Source of the DNA: Brachionus manjavacas
Lineage: Eukaryota; Rotifera; Eurotatoria; Ploima; Brachionidae
Assembly: GCA_019054805.1 (NCBI GenBank)
Contig: JAHQIY010000032.1
Location: 580,763 to 644,762 of the forward strand
Direction: 5' to 3'
DNA length: 64,000 nt
Part shown: positions 22,757 through 30,489 of the stretch, piece after piece
Layout of the letters: each line of letters begins with the position of its first letter
Numbering within the stretch: the first letter of the stretch is position 1
Translations under genes and position numbers: made by a program
The notes under the pieces: generated by a model
What the model was told of the DNA's origin: nothing
Seen by the model: only the letters and a program-made list of their open reading frames with translations
Database searches by the model: none

Positions 22757-24079
22757 TTACTTTTCTAAAAGCGCATCTTTATCTAAAGTTAACAATAGCT
22801 CAGCGTCGTTTAGGCGTCCGGCAGCTTTTAACTTAACTTTCAATTTATTTTTCATTGCCATATTTTCATCTATTACACATTTGAACTCAATCGGTTTACC
22901 AATACTACTCAAAGAACGATGATTTTTAATTAGTTTATCTTCAATTACCTTACTCAGATTAACCGAGCCTAAAACATCACTCCACTCTTTGAATAAATTA
23001 AATTCTTACATTGAAATTTTTTTTAATTTTACCCTGTTTATTTGCAATGGATCTGATCGCATCATTCTGGTACTTTATGGCCAGTTCTGAATCATTTAGA
23101 ATAAAATCATCTACTAACTGGTACATAAGTGCTGCGGCTTTTAATTTAGCCGTATCTGGTCTCTTTTCTATGTAGAACATTAGTTCAGCAGTAGCCTTTT
23201 TTCCGTCAACTTTCAATTGACCCTTTAATAAATAATTAATTAAATTAATTTATTGAATTATTTTTTTTCTATTCTAAGTCACCAATTTCAGCTCTGGATC
23301 ATTTTTTTGTATTAGAAGCGATAAAAAGACTAAAGGTGGACCAAGGTTGCTCATTTTTTGTTTATCTTTAAACATCATTTCTATCACTTTGAAAACGGAA
23401 CTTTCATTTTTCATGAGAGTTTTCAAAATTTCTTCTGAATCTTTTTTTTTTCAAATTAAAAAGTCTCGGTAAAAAGCAAACTTTACCTTGGTGTAAATTG
23501 GAGTTGGCTATTTTTTCGATTTCTCCCGAAGACATGGTACAATCTGGTTCAGCTACTTGAAATGTTTCAAATAGCTTAAACCATTTTGAGTGCGAATTTT
23601 TGAATCGAATGTCAATCGAACTTATAGCCCATCTATAGAGTGAAAAATTTTAATTCCAATTAGGAATGCTTAAAAAAATTACATGTTTTCAAGTTTGGTG
23701 CAGTTAACCAACAGCTCAGCAAATTCATCTTGACTATCTTCAAATTTACCTTTACGCAAATCTAAATTGAACTTAAAAAAAAATTCCAATATAAATTAAT
23801 ATATTTGTTGGATTGAATACTGACCGAAAAACGCTCAGTATTTTCGCTTATATCAGGAATATTTTCATTTGGAATTGAAGAAGTAAGCAACGGACCAGCA
23901 TAGTTTGCAATTTGGTTGTTTGAAAGTGCTATTATTGTTGAATTTTCTTGAAGGGTTTTTAATATTTCTCTATTTGGATCGTGAATAAATCGACTATGAA
24001 AATAGTAGGCTCCTATTCCAGTGCCGGTCAACAGAGAGGCACCGAGAAAAAGCTTTCGTCGTAAGTTTCTTATTATCAT
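22757..24079 (-). CDS. Unrecognised membrane-anchored protein, six exons
   Basis: I reconstructed this gene from GT-AG joins that keep one frame throughout. Exons (minus) are 24,079-23,825, 23,771-23,683, 23,632-23,487, 23,440-23,283, 23,222-23,033 and 22,986-22,757; introns are 46-60 bp. The product is about 355 residues. Residues 1-8 are basic (MIIRNLRRK), followed by a single hydrophobic segment (LFLGASLLTGTGIGAYYF, ~11-28), suggesting an N-terminal membrane anchor, possibly of mitochondrial type. The rest is soluble, mostly helical by eye, and rich in Lys, Leu and Asn, with stretches resembling ARM/HEAT-like helices (ESSVFKVIEMMF; KLKAAALMYQLVDDF). No catalytic motif is seen and I do not recognise the family. 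The chance of six joins all preserving frame is low, so the gene is likely real. Confidence 0.7.
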
Positions 24080-25056
24080 TAGAAAAAATCGGAAAAAATT
24101 AGAATTTTTTTCATTTTTTCATTTAAAATTTCTATATTTTTAAACTAAAAGTTAAGATATTATTGAAATTTTTGTAAATTATGATCTTTTCAAGAATTTA
24201 AGTAAGTTAAAGTCAAAAATATTATTTGATAAAAATGTTTAATTAATTAACTTAAAACGAAAAAGCTAATTTTCATATAAATAAATAATTTATTTTGTTC
24301 ATATAACTTTAAATATTCCTTTGTTTCGTTTATTTAATAAATTTAAAAATTATAATACCTATTAAATAATTTCCAGATTTTTCTTCAAAAATAATGACAA
24401 AAAATTGAAAAATAGTTTTTACATCATTCATTAAAAAAAGTTGTAAAGCTATTCAAAAAAATTTTGACTTCGAATAAAACAATTTAAATTTTATTTTAAA
24501 ATTTATTAATATAAAATACAATTTTGAAGAAAACGACGCGTTTCGGTCGATAGGCCTTCTCCAGGATCTAGATAATGAAAATTCTATTTAATAATTTTAT
24601 TAATAAATGAGAAAATAATTTTAAAAATATTCAAAAACCTTTAAATAATCTTCGATTGGTAAAGCTTAATTTTTTTTTGTTTTTTAGCAAAGAAAAAAAC
24701 AAATTTGATCCATAAATCCTCATGAATCACAGTATGATAATTTTTATCAGCTAAAAAATTAAAATTCAATTTATTAGCTAACTTTAGCCACAAATTTTGT
24801 TAAACTAATTTTGAATTCTAATAAATTAATTCATCAACAATGATTTTAATGGGAGAAAAATTTTAATATTATTATTTCAAAAGCTCTAAGTGAGAAGTAT
24901 TTTGAAATTAAATCTGTATTTTTTTGCAAAAAATAAAAAGAGTATTTCTAAATAAAATATTAACTTTATTAAGAGTTTTATCTATAGATTAGTCATTTTA
25001 TTTTTCTATAAAATATTTTATTTTATGACTAGAATAGAATTTGCACTTAATCTAAA
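24080..25056. other. AT-rich divergent spacer before CHMP4
   Basis: This 977-bp spacer separates the divergent six-exon gene and CHMP4, so it should contain both promoters. It is AT-rich throughout except for a GC-richer island at 24,530-24,575, listed separately. No core promoter motif stands out. Confidence 0.4.
24533..24566 (-). ncRNA. Hammerhead-ribozyme-like motif (degenerate)
   Basis: On the minus strand this island reads CTGGAGA (24,558-24,564), a short GG...CC stem region, GAAAC (24,540-24,544) and ACGCGTC (24,535-24,541). The hammerhead core is CUGANGA - stem II - GAAA - stem III - UH. The order and spacing fit, with self-complementary ACGCGT serving as a very short stem III, as in dimer-acting hammerheads of Penelope-like elements and retrozymes. 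One core base differs (G for A in CUGANGA), so it is probably inactive. No reverse transcriptase or second copy lies nearby. Confidence 0.3.
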
Positions 25057-25793
25057 ATGAGCTTGTTTGCGAAGATTTTTGGCTCGAAGCAAAATTCCGG
25101 CAAGGCGCCGTCGCCACAAGAAGCAATTCAAAAATTGCTCGAGATAGAAGATCTTTTGCGCAAGAGACAGGAAGTTTTGGAAAAAAAAATCGAAGATGAA
25201 CTTAAAATAGCCAAAGCAAATGGAGTCAAAAACAAACGCATAGCGCTGCAGGCATTAAAGAGAAAAAAAAGATATGAGCAGCAGTTGAATCAAATTGATG
25301 GAACTTTGACCACTTTGGAGTACCAGCGTGAATCTTTAGAAAACGCCAACACGAACACCGAGGTTCTAAAGACAATGGGCATGGCTGCTAAAGCATTCAA
25401 ATCGGCTCATTTGGAGCTCGATGTGGACAAAGTCCAGGACCTAAAAGACGACATAGCCGAGCAACAGGAAATAGCTAATGAAATATCCAATGTAATATCG
25501 AGCCCGATCGGTTTGGACGCCCAAATTGACGACGATGAACTCCTGCAAGAGCTTGAAGAACTTGAACAGGAAACTTTGGACGACCAGTTGCTCAACATAC
25601 CTCCAGCAGCTACAGATACTTTGCCGAGCGTGCCGGTCAGTGAGCCTAGTCTCAACACAAGTAAGAAATTTTATCTAAATTTGTCATATTCAACAAAAAT
25701 TTTTTATGTTCAAAAGGCACTGGCAAGCAAACCTCAAGCAAAATAAGTGCCGAGGAAGCCGAGCTAAACGAGCTCATGAATTGGGCCTCATAG
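25057..25793 (+). CDS. CHMP4: ESCRT-III subunit CHMP4 (Snf7/Shrub)
   Basis: Two exons, 25,057-25,660 and 25,717-25,793, are joined across a 56-bp GT-AG intron, giving 226 residues, close to the 222-233 of animal CHMP4s. CHMP4 polymerises on membranes in ESCRT-driven budding, endosomal sorting and cytokinetic abscission. The N-terminal MSLFAKIFGSK is followed by a basic helical hairpin (KNKRIALQALKRKKRYEQQL, ~58-77), then the EYQRESLENAN and LKTMGMAAKA helices, and an acidic C-terminal half. Exon 2 supplies the ending ISAEEAELNELMNWAS, the amphipathic helix that in CHMP4 proteins binds Bro1/ALIX domains. Reading through the intron would replace that helix with an unrelated tail, so the splice matters functionally. 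The start has no competing upstream ATG in frame. Confidence 0.93.
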
Positions 25794-25902
25794 GCATTTA
25801 TGTATAAAATTTTCTATCCTAGAGGCCGGTTTATTCGTCAAAATTGTAAAATCTTTATGAAATCATATGGACCTTAAAATTTTTATTCTACTAATTTTTT
25901 TC

Positions 25903-25908
25903 AATAAA
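25903..25908 (+). terminator. Polyadenylation signal of CHMP4
   Basis: AATAAA about 110 nt past the CHMP4 stop, preceded by a T-rich run. Confidence 0.4.
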
Positions 25909-26204
25909 ATTTCCGATTTAAAATCTTTTTTTAATTTTAAAAAATTAATTCATAACCAATATTATTTGGTCTTTATTACTAAAATATCTCCTAAAAATTA
26001 ATCAAAATGTTTACAATTTAGATTTCAAAGCTTCCCAATTATTTCATCAAATATGCTTCAAGATCTGATGCATTTCATTAAAGATAAATTCTATTGCAAT
26101 TAGAGATCTGCATCATTTTCATGTCCAGCTTCTTTTAAAGATAAAAAAAGTAAAATAAAAATAAAATAAAATTAAAATAGACTCACTGAAAAAAAAGAAT
26201 GATT

Positions 26205-26385
26205 ACAGGTGCTACATGTTTAAGTATTAAACAGTTCTGAAAAAAAGAAGAATAAGTAAGATAGCAATTAAACTATGGAGTCGGATATTCGAAATCTACA
26301 AATGGAACCAGTCTGGCAATCAATGAAACAGAATGACGCTGTCCTTCCGCTACATATGTAGCTAGCAGTGAAAGATGATATTTTT
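26205..26385 (-). pseudogene. Decayed coding fragment related to 105-292
   Basis: The minus strand translates to TYVAEGQRHSVSLIARL and, after a short divergent stretch, YPTP then a stop and more related residues. It aligns with the fragment at 105-292 (SYVKAGLSHSIPLVVKL ... NPTP) at both protein and DNA level, with CAATTAAAC and GGAGTCGG among shared words. It lies on the same strand as, and downstream of, the MULE remnant at 26,562-27,112, so it may have been carried by the same element. The family is not recognised. Confidence 0.35.
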
Positions 26386-26561
26386 TGGATTATTATTATT
26401 TAATTGGTATTTATATCAATTATTTGGATGTATAGATAAAAAAATTTTGGGAATTTTTGTTGTTGTCAAAATCATTTTAAAAGAAATTAAAAATGAGTTC
26501 ATGATAATTATTGATGAGTATTATAAAAATTTATAACTGAATCAAAAAAATTAATAAAAAA

Positions 26562-27112
26562 TTATTCTCTAAATAATGCTTTTTTTGCCAATATAAGTCT
26601 GTCTCTCTTTCTTTTTTGTCCGATGGCAACTGATTTAGCTATTATATACTTTTTAGAAATTAAAGACTAGTGAATTTAGCCTGTTTTCAATCTTGACATT
26701 TCTCTAGACATCATATATTAAATGAATTCACAAAATGATCAAAAGTCGTGAATTTTCCAGATTGGTAAATTTTTCCTATTTTTTTCTAGTCCAAACTTTA
26801 CACTCGAAAATAAAAATTCGTAATCCTCCATTTTTAAACTGAAACTTACTGCTAAGTAAAAGGATGGAAAACTTTATCTTTATCAGGAGTACCTACAATT
26901 AGAATAGGAAACCCCTGCCAAACTAGCTTGTAATTTACATCATCATGAAAATGAGTAAATATTGAATTATTATTTAATAATATTATTGATGAGAGCAAAA
27001 AAAGAAAATTTAGCCTCGTTAACAGTGTTTTCATCATCACTAAACTCTTCATCACGAATCCTATAGTTTATTACAAAAACTTCATTCTTATTTTCGGGAT
27101 CTCTCTATAACT
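26562..27112 (-). mobile_element. Mutator-like (MULE) transposase remnant
   Basis: Several minus-strand frames together give pieces of a MULE transposase in the right order. DPENKNEVFVINYRIRDEE (27,110 downward) matches the region before the catalytic domain. NYKLVWQGFPILIVGTPDKD then VFHPF (~26,860-26,940) is the conserved YKL-x-W-x-GFP-...-FHPF block. LAVSFSLKMEDYEFLF and VKFGLEKN follow after a frameshift. IGQKRKRDRLILAKKALF and a TAA at 26,562-26,564 match the basic MULE C-terminus. The catalytic core between these blocks is largely deleted and the frame is broken more than once, so it is dead. Terminal repeats were not located. Confidence 0.65.
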
Positions 27113-27124
27113 CTCTTATTTTTT

Positions 27125-27890
27125 TTGTTCATTAATCACTTTCCAGATAACGTGTTCACTATTTTTAAATTATATGCCGATGAAAGCAAAATATTTGCAG
27201 TTTTTGATGACAACGATGCGAAAAAAGGCTTCAAGAAGATATTGATCGAGTTTCTGTGTGGTACAGTCTTTGGAAGATGGAGCTTAATGTTGCCAAATGT
27301 AAAGTTACCCATTTTGGTGTAAAGTCAAGTAGTGAAAGCTATCATATGTATGGCAAGGATGGGCAGATACATCTCTAGATACTCTAGAAGAGAGCGAATA
27401 TGAGCGTGATCTTGGTGTCATTATGCCAAGAGTTCTCAAATAGAAGCTTCAGTGCGAAAAAGCTGCATGCAACGGTAACAAAATTGAAACACTTTCACGC
27501 GCCGTGATATCGGCTCGTGAAAGATTCTAGATTCTATGCAGAGATTTGGAGTCTCTGCATAGAATCTAAATAGACAGAAATCGATTGATTGATTTACTAG
27601 AAAAATTAAGGTCTTGTCTTGTGTTTTTGTAAACAGAAGAGCTACAAAAACACAAGACCAACTAAAGGAAGGAGGTCGGACGCTGCTTGATAGGTCACTG
27701 CTTGAGAATTATCACACAAAAATTTACGTCTTGTGAGATTACAATTTGGCAGTCAACACTAGAATGAATTTTCTTCACAACCGAACAGCGAACAAATAGA
27801 ATAGTTTAGCCGAACAAGTGGTTAATAAAAGTGATACAAAAGGCTTCAAGAATGAGTACGACGAATGGGACAAGTCAAAAAGCAATTGAA
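27125..27890 (+). mobile_element. Degenerate LINE reverse-transcriptase fragment
   Basis: Across shifting plus-strand frames the segment shows the RT active-site neighbourhood IFKLYADESKIF (a decayed F/YADD box), then WKMELNVAKCKVTHFG, then LEESEYERDLGVIMPRVLK with QCEKAACNGNKI. Near 27,779-27,870 it shows HNRTAN followed by VVNKSDTKGFKNEYDEWDK. These follow the order of CR1/L2-type non-LTR RT C-termini, the same part as the copy at 12,811-13,172. Frameshifts, stops and an internal stretch replaced by hairpins show it is an old, inactive copy. Confidence 0.7.
27492..27658. repeat. Three consecutive hairpins inside LINE remnant
   Basis: Hairpin 1: CTTTCACG (27,492-27,499) pairs with CGTGAAAG (27,516-27,523), continuing inward with GCCG/CGGC around TGATAT. 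Hairpin 2: a perfect 16-bp inverted repeat, AGATTCTATGCAGAGA at 27,529-27,544 and its complement at 27,552-27,567, with a 7-nt loop. Hairpin 3: a perfect 16-bp inverted repeat, GTCTTGTGTTTTTGTA at 27,616-27,631 and its complement at 27,643-27,658, with an 11-nt loop. They replace the part of the LINE where RT C-terminal coding sequence would be expected. Confidence 0.85.
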
Positions 27891-28188
27891 TAAAGCACGG
27901 ACTGCTTCAACTCAGCATCTTTTGTAGTTGAGCTTGTCAAAGAGATACAACTCTTTGTGCAGTACAATTTATTATGTTTTTTTAGGTTTTTTTATAATTT
28001 TGGGAAAAACTTGAATTTGCCCAAATGGCAAAAGCCTTTGTTTAAACCCTCATGTTTGCGTTACATTGATTTTTACAGAATTAAATAATCGAATAAAATT
28101 CATAAAAAAAATTTTAAAATTAATAAAATAGAAAATTTGAATAGATAATCATGTTAATGAAATCAAAATTAAGGATTTATTGATCTTT
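27891..28188. other. Spacer between LINE remnant and MRPL47
   Basis: The left part may be LINE 3' non-coding sequence (a GC-moderate stretch to about 27,970); the rest is AT-rich. No gene is visible. Confidence 0.4.
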
Positions 28189-28194
28189 TTTATT
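28189..28194 (-). terminator. Polyadenylation signal of MRPL47
   Basis: AATAAA on the minus strand, about 60 nt past the MRPL47 stop codon; well placed for 3' processing. Confidence 0.45.
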
Positions 28195-28254
28195 TACACT
28201 TGAAGTGATCTTGATAGATAAATAAATTTAACTTTAAATCTATAATTTTTTATT

Positions 28255-29161
28255 TTAAAATTCGTCATCATAAAATTGTTTTTTAGGATGCAATCTTTCT
28301 TGAATATTCTTGGGGAGCTCATTCGGCGCTGGTTTTCTGATGAGCTCATGATATGGACGCGGTGGCTTATAGCCATACTTTTTCTCAAAATATTCTCTTA
28401 AATATTCCTTGTTCTCGGCATATTCGGGATGCTTTTCGATAACCTTGTGTATAGAATAGTCCACTTTTTTCACTAATTTCCTTCTTTCCTTGCGAAGTCT
28501 TACTCGATTAAGTGAAGTATAAAATTTGCTCCAGTACTAAATTTGATTTAGATTAATTTAAAAACTTTGATTATGATTAAAAAAATCAAAATACCGGAAT
28601 CTTTTTGTAATGATATTTTAGCTTCCACATACGATTTAGATACCAAGGTACCAAATACTCTCGAGGTTTGTAGTATTGGATATGTCCAAAGCTATTATAG
28701 CGTCGGTAGGGTATCAGCTTCTTCGTCTCACCAGTTTCTACAAGGTTATAGGCAATGTTTCTTTCCTCAACAACACTTAGTACATTTTCCATGGTCTCAT
28801 CGACTTTAGCAATGCGTTCATGACTCGGCATCGGCAGCTCTTTTTGCTTATAAATCTCTTCCATAGTCAAAAGCATATTTCTTTCTTTGTGTAAAATATA
28901 CCACAATTTATGCAGATCTACATTGCTCTTTAGTCTCAATTCGTCGAGGGTCCAAGGCCGGCCATGTTTCACTTTTTCCTCTGTCCAATTTTTTTTGTCA
29001 TCAAAAAATTCCATTAATCTGCTTCCACTAGTCGATGTTGAATAAAAATTTTTTGTTGGCTGATTCAATGGAAGAACTCTTGGTGCCGTTTTGGATATTA
29101 ATTTGGACAAATCGTTGCCCAAAATCAATGCCTTATTAAACCTGCTTATTATTTTAAGCAT
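28255..29161 (-). CDS. MRPL47: Mitochondrial ribosomal protein L47 (uL29m)
   Basis: Two exons, 29,161-28,595 and 28,536-28,255, are joined in phase 0 across a 58-bp GT-AG intron, giving about 282 residues (vertebrate MRPL47 is about 250). The protein is a component of the mitochondrial large ribosomal subunit. The basic, Ser/Thr-containing N-terminus (MLKIISRFNKALILG) suits a mitochondrial presequence. LMEFFDDKKNWTEEKVKHGR and PWTLDELRLKSNVDLHKLWY are the MRP-L47 hallmark, followed by the uL29-type helix ILHKERNMLLTMEEIYK. The second exon adds the basic extension LNRVRLRKERRKLVKKVDY and a Tyr/Pro-rich end. Without the splice the protein would stop at IPVF. Its start lies 224 bp from the divergent Prune/PPX1-type gene. 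Confidence 0.9.
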
Positions 29162-29385
29162 TTTATGTGATATACTTTTTTTGTTTTAAATAAATAATAA
29201 GTTTTAAATTAAAAAAAAAGCAAATTTATATTAAATTTTGATTTGTTTGAAAATTTTTTTTTGATAATTATTCTATCAAAAAATTAATATAAAAATTTAC
29301 TCTGATTGATTTTAAAAAAAAACTAATTAAATTTAAATAAAAAATTTAGAAAAAAGAAGATTCATTTATTTTTTGAACCCAAAAG
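29162..29385. promoter_or_regulatory. Shared divergent promoter region
   Basis: Only 224 bp separate the start codons of MRPL47 (minus) and the Prune/PPX1 gene (plus). The interval is almost pure A/T and has no recognisable core element, but it must contain both 5' leaders and probably a bidirectional promoter. Confidence 0.5.
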
Positions 29386-30447
29386 ATGAAAGTGAAAACT
29401 TTTTTGAGCAAAACAAAAATTGTCTTCAATAGCCTTACTCAAAAAAAAGTGGTAATAGGAAATCAATCCGCTGATCTAGACTCTATCGTAAGCTCTATTT
29501 CTATGGCATTTTATTTGACAAGTAAGGTACACGACTCGGTCCCGTATGTACCAGTTATCAACTCTACCAAGTCGCTGATCAAGACAAAAAAAGAGTGCAT
29601 GTTTTTGTTCGATTATTTGTCAATAGACATTGAACAGGACCTGGTATTCATAAATGAATGGAAAAAAGACATTAGCGATGTGGTATTGGTAGATCATAAT
29701 GAATTAGATTCCAAGGAAAAAGAGCTCGACATTGAAGACAAAGTCAGAGCAATAATCGATCATCATTTAGACAGAAAATTATTTATGAATGCAGAGCCCA
29801 GAATTGTTGATACTTCCGTGGGATCTTGCTCAACTCTGGTTGCCAATTTTTTTTTTCAATCAAATATTCAGCTTGATGAAAGCTTTGCAGGCATGATGAT
29901 GTTTCCTATTTTGTCCGATACTAACAACTTGACTTGCCGCACAAGTGAACAGGACAAAAAAATAGCTCAGCATTTAAAAACCATTTCCAGAATTGACCCA
30001 AAGTGGTTGTATTCCGAAATAGAAAAAATTAAATTCGATAATTCTAATGAAGATTTAATTACTTTGCTGAATAAAGATTACAAGCAGTATGAGAGCAATA
30101 GTTGCAATTGGGGCATGTCATCAGTCAATTTTAGTGTCAATGAATGGATTCAAAAGTCTAAAGATGATTTAATCCGAGTCAAAGAATTTATGCGAGAGAA
30201 AAATTTATTTTTTTATGCAATTTTAAGTTGTTATAAAAATTTGAGCGAATTTAAAAGAGATTTGATTTTGGTCGGAGATAAAGTTTTGATCTTCAAATTC
30301 GAAGAAAATATGAAAAATAATGTTAGTTTGGTGGAAAAAAATGAGAATTGTGGGCTTAGTTATATTCTGTATAATGTGGATCAAGTTAGCTTTACTAGAA
30401 AATATTTTCAGCCTGAATTAGAAAAAATTATAAAAATCGATGTTTAA
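29386..30447 (+). CDS. PRUNE1: DHH-family exopolyphosphatase, PPX1/Prune type
   Basis: A single-exon 353-residue DHH-superfamily phosphoesterase. Family members hydrolyse short polyphosphates or cyclic nucleotides with divalent metals, usually in the cytosol. Motif I is GNQSADLDS (25-33), motif II LVDHN (101-105), motif III IDHH (124-127) and motif IV SDTNNL (177-182), with GSCSTLVA at 146-153. The C-terminal ~205-350 fits a DHHA2 domain. Human PRUNE1 is longer and, from memory, has Arg in the DHH position; here the second His is present, as in yeast PPX1, so an active polyphosphatase is plausible. Orthology to Prune versus PPX1 is therefore not settled. Codon use is more A/T-rich than in ABCF2 or brm. 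A poly(A) signal AATAAA follows at 30,481-30,486. Confidence 0.85.
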   Translation: MKVKTFLSKTKIVFNSLTQKKVVIGNQSADLDSIVSSISMAFYLTSKVHDSVPYVPVINSTKSLIKTKKECMFLFDYLSIDIEQDLVFINEWKKDISDVVLVDHNELDSKEKELDIEDKVRAIIDHHLDRKLFMNAEPRIVDTSVGSCSTLVANFFFQSNIQLDESFAGMMMFPILSDTNNLTCRTSEQDKKIAQHLKTISRIDPKWLYSEIEKIKFDNSNEDLITLLNKDYKQYESNSCNWGMSSVNFSVNEWIQKSKDDLIRVKEFMREKNLFFYAILSCYKNLSEFKRDLILVGDKVLIFKFEENMKNNVSLVEKNENCGLSYILYNVDQVSFTRKYFQPELEKIIKIDV

Positions 30448-30489
30448 TTTTGATGTTTATTAAAATTTAAAAAGAAGTTTAATAAAAAT

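Noticed and set aside
28567..28809. 80-codon plus-strand frame opposite MRPL47
   Set aside because: It is an antisense shadow of the MRPL47 exon and intron.
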